Positions 7,175 to 15,565 of a DNA stretch of 64,000 nt are shown piece after piece. Made by a program: the position numbers and the translations under genes. The notes under the pieces were generated by a model that had not been told where the DNA came from, made no database searches, and saw nothing but the letters and a program-made list of their open reading frames with translations. The DNA is from VRUE01 sp963805455 (GTDB lineage: Bacteria > Actinomycetota > Thermoleophilia > Solirubrobacterales > 70-9). The DNA lies in contig CAWDUJ010000010.1 of NCBI GenBank assembly GCA_963805455.1, positions 186,001 through 250,000 of the forward strand. Reading direction: 5' to 3'. Positions within the stretch are counted from its first letter, which is position 1. The number at the start of each line of letters is the position of its first letter.

Positions 7175-8317
7175 GTGTCTCCGGAGGACTCGCCGAACGG
7201 GAATGGCGCCCCCACACTGCCGCTCTTCACGACGCGGCGGCTGGTGCAGACCATCGTCCTCGTCCTCGTCCTGCTGATCGCGATCTATTTCCTGTTCCCG
7301 AAGCTGGTGGGTCTCGGCGACTCTCTGAGCAAACTCGGAGAAGCCAATCTGGTCTGGGTCCTGGTCGCGATCGGGTTCTGCGTTTTCGGAATCGGGACCT
7401 ACATCGCCCTCTTCAAAGCGGTCGTCGGGGGCGACGCCATGCGCCTCACCTGGGGTGAGACCTATGAGATCAACATGGCCGGGGTCGCGGCGACCCTGCT
7501 GTTCTCGGCCGGCGGCGCCGGCGGCATCGCGCTCACCTACTGGGCGCTGCGCAAGGCGGGGATGGAGCGGCACGACGTCGGCCGCAGGATGGTCGCCTTC
7601 CTATCCCTCCACTACGCCTTCTATCCGTTGGCGCTGATCGCCTTCGGCGTCCTGCTGCGGACCGGAGTGCTGCCGGGCAAGAACTCGGTCGAGCTGACGA
7701 TCGTCCCCGCCGCCGTCGCCGGCCTCATCATCCTGATCGGCGTCCTGGTCGCCCTGACTCCTGCCGATGTCGGCCGCCGCCTCAGCAACCATTTCCGCGG
7801 CGAGCGCACCCACGCGATCATCGAGTCGATCGCCAAAGTCCCGGCGACGGCGGGGGAGGGGCTCCGGTTCGCGCTCGGGCTCTTCGTCCATCCCAAGCGC
7901 GGCGGTCTGGCCGTCCTCGGCGCCGCCGGCTTCTGGGCGGCGAACATCGGAATCCTCTGGGCATCGTTCCGCGCCTTCGGGATCCAGACGCCGATCGCGG
8001 TCGTCGTCCAGGGCTTCTTCCTCGGCATGGTCGCCAACCTGTTCCCGCTGGCGCCGGCCGGAGTCGGCGCGGTCGACGCCGGAATGATCGGCGCCTTCGT
8101 CCTCTTCGGCATCCCCGAGGAAACGGTGTTTCCGGCGATCCTGATCTACCGGCTGGTGGCGTTCTGGCTGCCGATACCGGCCGGTATCGTCGCCTTCTTC
8201 CAGCTCCGGGTCCGGGTCCAGAGCTGGGAAGAAGAGGGGCTGCCGATCGACCGTAGCGCGGTTGACGGAGGGGTTACTATAAAAAGTGAAGTATTAGACT
8301 CAGGCGGAACGAGATGA
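7175..8317 (+). CDS. Lysylphosphatidylglycerol synthase transmembrane region/flippase-like protein (UPF0104)
   Basis: 380 residues with about eight hydrophobic helices and the late motif PLAPAGVGAVDAGMIGAF, typical of the membrane domain shared by MprF and its stand-alone relatives. These relatives are thought to move lipids across the membrane. There is no attached aminoacyl-transferase domain. The start is taken as GTG 7175. The ATG of thioredoxin reductase overlaps its stop (ATGA 8314-8317), so the two are translationally coupled. The preceding PAP2 gene strengthens a lipid role. Confidence 0.8.
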   Translation: MSPEDSPNGNGAPTLPLFTTRRLVQTIVLVLVLLIAIYFLFPKLVGLGDSLSKLGEANLVWVLVAIGFCVFGIGTYIALFKAVVGGDAMRLTWGETYEINMAGVAATLLFSAGGAGGIALTYWALRKAGMERHDVGRRMVAFLSLHYAFYPLALIAFGVLLRTGVLPGKNSVELTIVPAAVAGLIILIGVLVALTPADVGRRLSNHFRGERTHAIIESIAKVPATAGEGLRFALGLFVHPKRGGLAVLGAAGFWAANIGILWASFRAFGIQTPIAVVVQGFFLGMVANLFPLAPAGVGAVDAGMIGAFVLFGIPEETVFPAILIYRLVAFWLPIPAGIVAFFQLRVRVQSWEEEGLPIDRSAVDGGVTIKSEVLDSGGTR

Positions 8318-9324
8318 GTGATCAAATGAAGACAGAGAACGTGATCATCGTCGGTGGCGGCCCGGCCGGTTACACCGCCGCCCTCTACACCGCCCGCGCC
8401 AACCTCGAGCCGCTCGTCTTCGAGGGGTTCCAGTGGGGCGGGCAGCTGCAGAACACGACCGACGTCGAGAACTACCCCGGCTATCCGGACGGCATCATGG
8501 GCCCGGAGATGATGGGGCAGTTCCGGGCCCAGGCCGAGCGCTTCGGCGCCCGCCTCATCACCGACGACGTCGACAAGGTCGAGCTCTCCGACGGCGGCGT
8601 CCAGAAGGTCCATGTAGGCGACGACGAGTACCTCGCCAAAACCGTGATCCTCGCGATGGGGGCCGAGCCGCGCCGGCTCGGGGTTCCCGGTGAGATGGAG
8701 CTCTCCGGCTGCGGCGTATCCACCTGCGGCGTCTGCGACGGCGCCTTCTTCAAGGGGAAAAAGGTGGTCGTCATCGGCGGCGGCGACTCGGCGATGGAGG
8801 ACGCGATCTTCGTCTCCAAGTTCGCCAGCGAGCTGATTCTCGTCAACCGCCGCGACGAGTTCCGCGCCTCGAAGATCATGCACGACAGGGCCGCCGAGCA
8901 GCCCAACATCTCCTTCAAGACGCCGTTCGTCGCCGAGGAGTTCATCGGCGGCGAGGAGGGCAGGCTGACGAAGGTCCGGCTGCGCAACACCGAGACCGAC
9001 GAGGTCGAGGACCTGGCGACCGAAGGGGCGTTCGTCGCGATCGGGCACATCCCGAAATCGGAGATCGTCTCCGGCCACATCGACACAGACGAGGACGGCT
9101 ACATCCTCACCGAGGGCCGCTCGACGCGGACCAACCTCGGCGGCGTCTTCGCCGTCGGCGACGTCGTCGACCGCACCTACCGGCAGGCGGTCACAGCCGC
9201 CGGGACCGGCTGCATGGGAGCCCTCGACGCCGAGTGGTACCTGCGCGACACGCCACCCTCACCCGAGGCCCACTGGCAGCGCGGCGGCGAGCCGACCGAG
9301 ATCGCTCCGACCCCCGGCGCCTAG
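8314..9324 (+). CDS. trxB: Thioredoxin-disulfide reductase
   Basis: 336 residues with the two dinucleotide-binding folds of the class: an FAD site VGGGPAGYTAALY near residue 10 and an NADPH site VIGGGDSAMEDA near 150. The redox-active pair is in CGVC (about residue 138), followed by DGAFF. The C-terminal FAD motif GVFAVGDVVD is present. It reduces thioredoxin with NADPH in the cytoplasm. The ATG start overlaps the upstream gene stop. Its stop shares CTAG 9321-9324 with greA on the other strand. Assignment firm. Confidence 0.95.
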   Translation: MSDQMKTENVIIVGGGPAGYTAALYTARANLEPLVFEGFQWGGQLQNTTDVENYPGYPDGIMGPEMMGQFRAQAERFGARLITDDVDKVELSDGGVQKVHVGDDEYLAKTVILAMGAEPRRLGVPGEMELSGCGVSTCGVCDGAFFKGKKVVVIGGGDSAMEDAIFVSKFASELILVNRRDEFRASKIMHDRAAEQPNISFKTPFVAEEFIGGEEGRLTKVRLRNTETDEVEDLATEGAFVAIGHIPKSEIVSGHIDTDEDGYILTEGRSTRTNLGGVFAVGDVVDRTYRQAVTAAGTGCMGALDAEWYLRDTPPSPEAHWQRGGEPTEIAPTPGA

Positions 9325-9797
9325 ACGAGCTTCTGAACGACGAAGGTGCGAGCCCCGCGAGGGGTCTCGACCTCGACCGGCTTGCCGAGCTTCGCGTTGA
9401 GCAGTGCCCGGCCGATCGGAGACTCGGCGGAGAGGCGGCCGGCGCTGAGGTCGGCCTCGGTCGAGCCGACCAGAGTCCAGGTGTTGACCGTGCCGCTTTC
9501 CTGGTCGAGGACCTCGGCGGTGAGGCCGAAGGCGAACGCGTCCTCGGCGTCGGGCCTGGCCTCGATCACGACCGCCTTCTGCAGACGCTCGCGGAGGCGC
9601 TTGATCCGGGTCTCGAGGTGGGCCTGATCCTCTTTGGCGACGTGGTACTCCGCGTTCTCCTTGAGGTCGCCTTCCTCCCGCGCGACCTTGATCCGAGCCG
9701 ACATCGCCTGGCGCCGCGGCCCTTCGAGGTCCGCGAGCTCGGCGCGAAGGTCCTCGAGGCCCTGTTTCGTGATCGGCTCGCCGCTGGTCTCAGCCAC
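9321..9797 (-). CDS. greA: Transcription elongation factor GreA/GreB family
   Basis: The product rescues backtracked RNA polymerase by stimulating transcript cleavage. The N-terminal coiled coil contains the DLKENAEYH motif, with acidic residues at the tip; the C-terminal domain includes SPIGRALLNAKLG. I place the start at GTG 9797, giving 158 residues beginning VAETSGEPIT, which matches the usual Gre start; a longer frame to 9845 adds an Arg-rich stretch that does not belong to the family. Convergent with trxB through a shared CTAG. Confidence 0.93.
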   Translation of the reverse strand: MAETSGEPITKQGLEDLRAELADLEGPRRQAMSARIKVAREEGDLKENAEYHVAKEDQAHLETRIKRLRERLQKAVVIEARPDAEDAFAFGLTAEVLDQESGTVNTWTLVGSTEADLSAGRLSAESPIGRALLNAKLGKPVEVETPRGARTFVVQKLV

Positions 9798-9858
9798 GGG
9801 GCGGAGGCTAGAGGAACGGCGTCGCCGACTCCAGGCCGGGGCCATCGTCTAATGTCGA

Positions 9859-10149
9859 ATCACGGCCTCCTGCACCCACATCCGCGAAATCGAGCACTTC
9901 GAGCTGCCCGCCGAGATCGCCGGTTGCGAGGAGTGTCTGGCGCAGGGAATGAGCTGGCAGCACCTGCGGATGTGCCAGATGTGCGGCCACATCGGCTGCT
10001 GCGACAACTCGCCGGGCAAGCACGCAACCGCCCACAGTGAGGAGACGGGCCACCCGGTCATCCGCTCGGCCGAGTCCGGCGAGGACTGGAGCTGGTGCTA
10101 CGCCGACCAGGCTCTGTTCCGGGTCAGCCCGCCGCCAGCCGCAGGTTGA
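9859..10149 (+). CDS. UBP-type zinc-finger protein, start unclear
   Basis: The frame encodes a small ZnF-UBP domain: CTH near the start, CEEC, then CQMCGHIGCC, then a His-rich stretch GKHATAHSEETGH, ending in WSWCYAD. ZnF-UBP domains bind ubiquitin C-termini in eukaryotes; the bacterial role is unknown. No ATG, GTG or TTG exists between the in-frame stop at 9850 and the first zinc ligands. The ATG at 9949 would delete half the finger, and ATG 9852 is in another frame. Either a rare ATC start (9859) is used or a base is missing here. The end overlaps the convergent propeller gene by 26 bases. Confidence 0.65.
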   Translation: MTASCTHIREIEHFELPAEIAGCEECLAQGMSWQHLRMCQMCGHIGCCDNSPGKHATAHSEETGHPVIRSAESGEDWSWCYADQALFRVSPPPAAG

Positions 10150-11665
10150 ACGACCTCGTCCTGGGCAGCGGCGACCCGTTGGTGGGCGTGTAGGCGATCC
10201 TCACCCTCACCCTTGCCCCGCGGTTGGATTCGAGCTTCTTCCTGGCCTTGCCCCGCGGCTTGAGGACCAGGGTCCCCCGCAGCGACGCTGTGCTGCCCGG
10301 CTTCGACTTCAACTTGCTGGGTTTGACGCCCCTGCCGGATAGCGCGACGACGCCGGTGCCGGAGGTCGCGACCGGAATCTTTGCGATCCCCTTCTCGGCA
10401 TTGAGCACCGCCTTGCCGAGCTTGAAGCTGGCGGAGATGTTGACCGAGGCGCTGGTCTGGGCCGTCGACCCGGCGCCGTTGGACGCGGTCTCCCGACAGG
10501 TGTAGTCGCCGACTTCGGTCGCGACCAACGAGCTCGCGGTCGCTCCGGGGATCGGCCGCTCGTTTCGAAGCCACTGAAGGGAGATCCTCTGCGGGGCCCG
10601 ATAGAGGAACGACTCGAGCATGTCGCCGGCCCACGAGCCCTGCGAGCAGCTGAGCGTCGCCGTGTGGCTCGCGACCAGCGGCACCAGCGGCCGGCCGGGC
10701 TTCGGTTTCCTCAGGATCCGTGGGGTCGGGCTTCTGAAAGCCGTGACGGCCGGCGCGGCGGTGCCGCGGGGGGCATAGAGCAGGACCGGCCAGGCCGGGC
10801 TGTCGCGGGTTGCCCCGGTCGTGTCGAGCAGTCCGAGCGGACCTCCTTCGGTGATGCTCGCGAAGCCGAGTGTGCTGTTTTCAGGCGCCCCCCAGAAGAC
10901 CCTCTGGGCGATCGGATCGATCGCGATCCCCTGCAGGTTGCCGGTCTCGATGCCGTCGGTGAACACCGAACCGCCCTCGCCCCCGTTGACGTAGGTGATG
11001 GCCGGGGAGCTGCTGTTGGCCCAGTAGACGCGGTTGGTCGAGGCATCGATTGCGATCGACCGCGGCATGTCCAGGTGTGTCGCCGCGGACAGGTCGAGGG
11101 TCCCGCCTCCTCCGCTTCCGTCGAGATTGGCGAAGTCGATGTCATGTTCGCCGCCGTCGAAGTTGGCCCAGTAGATCCGGTTCTGGGCCGGGTAGACGGT
11201 GAGGCCGACCGGCTGTTCGACCAGCGCTCCCGTCGTGTCGAGTTTGCCGCCCCCGGAGCCGTCGAGGTTCGCGAAGTAGATGAAGGGGTCGGCGAAGTTG
11301 GCCCAGTAGACCCTGCCGCCGGCGGGATAGATCGCGAGGCCGTGAGCGTTCGAGACGGAGGCGCCGGTCGTGTTGAGGATTCCGCCGCCGGAGCCGTCGA
11401 GGTTCGCAAACCGGATCGAGTAGTCGAGTTCATCCCGGTTGACCCAGTAGATCTTCCCCGCGGCGGAGTCGATCGCCAGCCCTTCCGGGTGATCCACCGT
11501 CACCCCGGTGATCGGAATGTCCGAGCCGCCTCCGCCGGACACATTGGCGTGGGAGATGCTCCCGTCCCCTTCGTTGCCCCAGTAGATCTGGTCGGCGGCG
11601 CCGGCAGGGGCCACACCCAGGCAGAGTGCGGTCACCGTCAGGCCGAGGGACGAGATCAGGCGCAT
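10124..11665 (-). CDS. Secreted beta-propeller (YWTD/LDLR-B-like repeats) with an Ig-like C-terminal region
   Basis: 513 residues with an N-terminal signal peptide (cleavage near GAA-DQIYWGN). At least six repeats follow, each with the pattern xIYWxN...I.xANLDGSGGG, of the YWTD propeller type. From about residue 300 the chain turns Pro-rich, then Ig-like (LSCSQGSW, YTCRETASNGAGS), and finally Lys/Arg-rich with the ending NLRLAAG. It is probably a cell-surface or secreted binding protein. The Lys/Arg-rich tail recalls the lipoprotein at 24541 and the protein at 25905. No enzymatic motif was seen. Confidence 0.75.
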   Translation of the reverse strand: MRLISSLGLTVTALCLGVAPAGAADQIYWGNEGDGSISHANVSGGGGSDIPITGVTVDHPEGLAIDSAAGKIYWVNRDELDYSIRFANLDGSGGGILNTTGASVSNAHGLAIYPAGGRVYWANFADPFIYFANLDGSGGGKLDTTGALVEQPVGLTVYPAQNRIYWANFDGGEHDIDFANLDGSGGGGTLDLSAATHLDMPRSIAIDASTNRVYWANSSSPAITYVNGGEGGSVFTDGIETGNLQGIAIDPIAQRVFWGAPENSTLGFASITEGGPLGLLDTTGATRDSPAWPVLLYAPRGTAAPAVTAFRSPTPRILRKPKPGRPLVPLVASHTATLSCSQGSWAGDMLESFLYRAPQRISLQWLRNERPIPGATASSLVATEVGDYTCRETASNGAGSTAQTSASVNISASFKLGKAVLNAEKGIAKIPVATSGTGVVALSGRGVKPSKLKSKPGSTASLRGTLVLKPRGKARKKLESNRGARVRVRIAYTPTNGSPLPRTRSFNLRLAAG

Positions 11666-11685
11666 CGGTACCTGACTTTAGAGAA

Positions 11686-13584
11686 CTACTGCGGGGTGAC
11701 GATCGCGAATCCGGGATCGGGCTCATCGAGGAGGCCGAGCAGGGCGCCGAGCTTCTCGGGATCGCCCTCGACCCGCAGTCGCCCGGACGCGACCAGGTCC
11801 GGCAGCTCGGCCGATTTGAGCAGCAGCTGGTCGAGCGCCCGGCGCTCGACGACAAGCGCCGCGTCGGCGGTAGCGCCGTGCCTACCCCGGGCGTGGCGAA
11901 GGACGCCGTTGCGGACCGTGATCGAGTGCTCCTCGTCGGGGTCGGTCACGACCCAGTCGATCCGCAGGTCCTGGTCCCAGGCCCGCGGCCCGTTCAACCG
12001 GATGGCCATCGCGTCGAGCAGCTGCTCGACCGTGAGTCGGGCGAGGAAATCGGCCGGAGCCGGCGCGGTGGGAGTTCCGGAGGTGCCTTCGCGGAGCTCC
12101 TGCGCGCCCATCAGGAAGAAGTTGCGCCAGGTCGCGTTCTCGGCGCCATAGCCGAGCTGCTCGAGCGCGTCGGCCTGGAGCTCGCGCGCGTCGGTGTTTC
12201 CGGGGTCGGCGAAGACGAGATGGTTGGCGACCTCGGCGACCCAACGGTAATCGCCGGCGTCGAACGAGTGGCGGGCACGCTCGAGGGCCGCGTCGGCGCC
12301 GCCCATGAACTCAACGTAGCGGCGCGATCGCTCCTGCGGTGGGTGCTCCCAGAGGTGGGCCGGGTTGCCGTCGAACCAGCCCATGTAACGCTGGTAGATC
12401 GCCTTCACGTTGTGGCTGACCGAGCCGTAGAACTCGCGGCAGTGCCACTCTCCGGCGAGGCGTGGCGGCAGTTCGAGCTCCTCCGCGATCTCGGGCCCGG
12501 TCCGGCCGCCGTTGATCAGGCGCAGGGTCTGGTCGTGCAGGTAGGTGTAGAGGTCGCTCTGGCCGGTCAGCATCTCGACGATCTCGGCAGCGCCCCAGCG
12601 AGGCCAGTTGTGGCCGGCGAACATCACCTCGGAGTCCGCGCCGAAGAGCTCGATGGTCCGATCGAGGTGGCGGGCCCAGATCCGCGGGTCGCGGACCAGG
12701 GCCCCGCGCAGGGTGAGGATGTTGTGCATCGAGCAGACCGCGTTGTCGGCGATGCAGAGGGAGCCGCGGTCGGGGAGGAAGAAGTTCATCGCCGCCGGCG
12801 CCTCTGCCTCGGGGGTCAGCTGGAACACCATCCGGACGCCGTCGACGACCTCCTCCTGACCGGTTTCGACGATCTCGACCGTCGGCGGCACGAGGGTGAT
12901 CGTTCCGAGCGAGGTCGTCTGCCCGAGGCCGGAGGTGAGCTGGCCGTCGGGCCCGCGCCCGAGCAGCGCCCCGTACATGTATCCGGCGCGGCGCGCCATC
13001 GCCGGGCCGGCGAAGACGTTCTCGCCGACCGCATGCTCGAGGAACCCGGCCGGGGCGAGGACCGGGACCCGGCCGGAGTGGACGTCCTCCTCGGCGACGA
13101 CCCCACGGGCGCCGCCGAAGTGGTCGACGTGGCTGTGGGTATAGAGCAGCCCGGTGACGGGGCGATCCCCGCGCTGCTCGCGGTAGAGGGCGAGGGCCGC
13201 CGCCGCGGTCTCCGTCGTGACAAGCGGGTCGACGACGACGATGCCCTTCTCGCCCTCGATCACGTGCATGTTCGAAAGGTCGAACCCCCGCAGTTGGTAG
13301 AGCCCAGGGGCGAGCTGGAACAGGCCCGCGACGCGGTTCAGCTGGGCCTGCCGCCAGAGGGCGGGATTCGCCGTGTCCGGGGGATCGCCGTCGAGGAAAC
13401 CGTAGGTGGTGAGGTCCCATGCCCTGCGCCCGTCCTCGCCATCGACCACCGCCGGGTCGAAGGCGGCGATGAGCCCCCGGGTTGCGATCGCCATCTCCGC
13501 GGCGGCCGCCTCATCGACTCCCGGCCCCGCTTCCCGATTGCGCGCCGCGGTGGCCGCGGTCGCCGGTCTGCGGCGCGACGCCAC
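11686..13584 (-). CDS. Alkyl/aryl-sulfatase of the metallo-beta-lactamase superfamily (SdsA1/BDS1-like)
   Basis: 632 residues. The metal-binding motif THSHVDHFGG, the downstream FAGHNWPRWG and the His in SVSHNVKAIYQRYMGW are typical of SdsA-type alkylsulfatases, which cleave primary alkyl sulfates to alcohol and sulfate. The C-terminal 130 residues resemble the SCP2-like substrate-binding domain of that family. No clear signal peptide; the N-terminus is Arg/Ala-rich and the true start may be the Met near residue 30. It directly follows the 3-hydroxyacyl-CoA dehydrogenase gene, so the alcohol could feed the linked beta-oxidation genes. Confidence 0.88.
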   Translation of the reverse strand: MASRRRPATAATAARNREAGPGVDEAAAAEMAIATRGLIAAFDPAVVDGEDGRRAWDLTTYGFLDGDPPDTANPALWRQAQLNRVAGLFQLAPGLYQLRGFDLSNMHVIEGEKGIVVVDPLVTTETAAAALALYREQRGDRPVTGLLYTHSHVDHFGGARGVVAEEDVHSGRVPVLAPAGFLEHAVGENVFAGPAMARRAGYMYGALLGRGPDGQLTSGLGQTTSLGTITLVPPTVEIVETGQEEVVDGVRMVFQLTPEAEAPAAMNFFLPDRGSLCIADNAVCSMHNILTLRGALVRDPRIWARHLDRTIELFGADSEVMFAGHNWPRWGAAEIVEMLTGQSDLYTYLHDQTLRLINGGRTGPEIAEELELPPRLAGEWHCREFYGSVSHNVKAIYQRYMGWFDGNPAHLWEHPPQERSRRYVEFMGGADAALERARHSFDAGDYRWVAEVANHLVFADPGNTDARELQADALEQLGYGAENATWRNFFLMGAQELREGTSGTPTAPAPADFLARLTVEQLLDAMAIRLNGPRAWDQDLRIDWVVTDPDEEHSITVRNGVLRHARGRHGATADAALVVERRALDQLLLKSAELPDLVASGRLRVEGDPEKLGALLGLLDEPDPGFAIVTPQ

Positions 13585-14772
13585 TCAGGCTCCCGCCGCA
13601 GCGACCAGGCCCGGGGCGGGGCGGTATGCCTCGCCATGCCGGCTTCGGAGCTCCTCGAGCAGCGCGACGGCGGGGGCGGCTCCGATCAGCTCGGAGAACT
13701 CGACCGGGCCCAGCGGCCAGTTGAAGCCGAGCCGCATCGCGGTGTTCATGTCGGTGGCGGTGCCGACCTCCTCTTCGAGGGCGAACGCGGTCTCGTTGGC
13801 GATCTGGGCGACGAGGCGGGGGAGGATCTCTCCCGCCGCCGGGTCGATCCGAGCCAGGTCGTCGGGGTCGAGAGTCGGCGCTGAGAGTCCGAGGTCGGGG
13901 TCGTCGGGGCGGTGGCGGCCGTCGCCGTAGCTGTAGTAGCCCTCGCCGCTCTTGCGCCCGAGTTGGCCGGCCTCGACCATCTCTTCCTGGATCGGGCTCG
14001 GTCGCCATCTCTCCGGTTGTCCGCCCTGCTCGTAGAAGGAGCGGGCGACGCTGAGGTTGACGTCGAGCCCGATCAGGTCGATCAGCTCGAACGGGCCCAT
14101 CCGGAAGCCGCCGCCAAGGCGGCAGACCCGGTCGATCGTCGCCGCGTCGGCGACGCCGTCGCCGAGCATCCGCAGCGACTCGAGCGAGTAGGGACGGGCG
14201 AGGCGGTTGGCGATGAAGCCGGGGCTGTCCTTGGCGCGGATCGGCGTCCGCCGCATCCGCTCGACGACCTCGGTCGTCGCCTTGAGCGCCTCCGGTGAGG
14301 AGTCGGCGGTCGCCACCACCTCGACCAGCCTCATCCGTGTCGGCGGGTTGAAGAAGTGCATCCCGACGACGCGCTCGGGCCCGGGAGTCCGCGCCGCGAT
14401 CTCGGTCACCCGCAGCGAGGAGGTGTTGGAGGCGAGGATCGTCTCGGGCCCGCAGGCCGTGGCGAGGTCGGCGAACAGGCCCTGCTTCAGGTCGAGCCGC
14501 TCGGGCGCAGCCTCGACGACGAAGTCACACCCGGCGAGCCCGTCGATCGCCTCGACGGTGGTCAGGAGGCCGCTCGCCCGCTCGGCGTCCTCCTCGCTCC
14601 AGGCCCTGCCGGCCCCCTTCGCCAGCGCCTCGGACACCGCCTCGTGGGCCCGACCGAGGACATCGGGGTCGGGATCCTGGATCATGGTCGGGTAGTCACC
14701 GAGGCAGGCCATCGCCGCGATCCCGGCGCCCATCGTGCCGGCGCCGACGACGCCGACGGCGTCGACGCTCAC
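13585..14772 (-). CDS. 3-hydroxyacyl-CoA dehydrogenase
   Basis: 395 residues. The N-terminal NAD-binding fold has GVVGAGTMGAGIA, followed by SNTSSLRVTEIA and the HFFNPP motif with the catalytic His; two C-terminal HAD domains follow. It oxidises L-3-hydroxyacyl-CoA in beta-oxidation or related CoA pathways. GTG 14772 overlaps the stop of the enoyl-CoA hydratase gene (GTGA), and its stop abuts the start of the alkylsulfatase gene, which places it in a run of lipid-degradation genes. Confidence 0.93.
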   Translation of the reverse strand: MSVDAVGVVGAGTMGAGIAAMACLGDYPTMIQDPDPDVLGRAHEAVSEALAKGAGRAWSEEDAERASGLLTTVEAIDGLAGCDFVVEAAPERLDLKQGLFADLATACGPETILASNTSSLRVTEIAARTPGPERVVGMHFFNPPTRMRLVEVVATADSSPEALKATTEVVERMRRTPIRAKDSPGFIANRLARPYSLESLRMLGDGVADAATIDRVCRLGGGFRMGPFELIDLIGLDVNLSVARSFYEQGGQPERWRPSPIQEEMVEAGQLGRKSGEGYYSYGDGRHRPDDPDLGLSAPTLDPDDLARIDPAAGEILPRLVAQIANETAFALEEEVGTATDMNTAMRLGFNWPLGPVEFSELIGAAPAVALLEELRSRHGEAYRPAPGLVAAAGA

Positions 14773-15542
14773 TGTCCCCGGAACTTCGGCTCTCGCTTCT
14801 CGAGGAAAGCCTGCATGCCCTCGACCCGATCCTCGGTCGCCATCGCCAGCTCGTAGAGGCGGCGCTCGTTCTCGATCCCGGCCGAGAGGGCCGTCTCCTC
14901 CGCCGCCAGCACGGCCTGCTTCGCGAGGCGGACGGCGATCGGCGGCCGCTCGGCGACTGTGCGCGCCAGCTCCAGCGCCTCCTGCAGGCAGTTGCCCTTG
15001 CTCGTCACCTTGTTGATCAGGCCCATCCGCAGCGCCATCGGGGCGTCGAAGGGGCGCCCGGTCAGCACGTACTCCATCGCCCGCTGCTTGCCGATGGTGC
15101 GGGCGATCCGCTGGGTGCCGCCGCCGCCGGGGATGATTCCCAGGGTTATCTCCGGCTGCCCGAAGTGGGCGTCCTCGGAGGCGACGATCATGTCGCAGGC
15201 GAGGGCCAGCTCGCAGCCGCCGCCGAGCGCGTAGCCGGTCACCGCGGCGACCATCGGCGTCCTGATCGCGGCCAGCCGGCGCCAGAACGATGCCGCCGGG
15301 TGTCGGAGTGCCTCGGCGAAGGTCCGTTCGCTCATTGCCCTGATGTCGGCGCCGGCGGCGAAAATGTCCTCGGAGCCGGCGATGACGACGCAGCGGATCT
15401 CCGGCTCGGGGTCGATCCGCTCGAGCTCGGAGGCGATCTCCTCCATCATCTCCGGCGAGAGCGCGTTGCGGGCCTCTGGCCGGTTCAGCCGCAGCAGGGT
15501 GACGCCGAACTCATCGGTGCTCACTTGCAGGTGGTCAGACAT
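14769..15542 (-). CDS. Enoyl-CoA hydratase/isomerase (crotonase family)
   Basis: 257 residues from ATG 15542 (MSDHLQVSTDEFG). Crotonase signatures: oxyanion-hole residues in FAAGADIRAM and GYALGGGCELALACD, and the acid/base Glu pair region GQPEITLGIIPGGGGTQ. It hydrates trans-2-enoyl-CoA. A longer frame to 15749 exists but adds an Arg-rich non-family stretch inside the acyl-CoA dehydrogenase gene. It overlaps the hydroxyacyl-CoA dehydrogenase start by 4 bases. Confidence 0.93.
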   Translation of the reverse strand: MSDHLQVSTDEFGVTLLRLNRPEARNALSPEMMEEIASELERIDPEPEIRCVVIAGSEDIFAAGADIRAMSERTFAEALRHPAASFWRRLAAIRTPMVAAVTGYALGGGCELALACDMIVASEDAHFGQPEITLGIIPGGGGTQRIARTIGKQRAMEYVLTGRPFDAPMALRMGLINKVTSKGNCLQEALELARTVAERPPIAVRLAKQAVLAAEETALSAGIENERRLYELAMATEDRVEGMQAFLEKREPKFRGQ

Positions 15543-15565
15543 AAATTCGCGCTTGCGACGCTCAT

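Noticed and set aside
5452..7254. 600-codon minus-strand frame
   Set aside because: Runs opposite the PAP2 gene and in another frame of subunit II; no family features.
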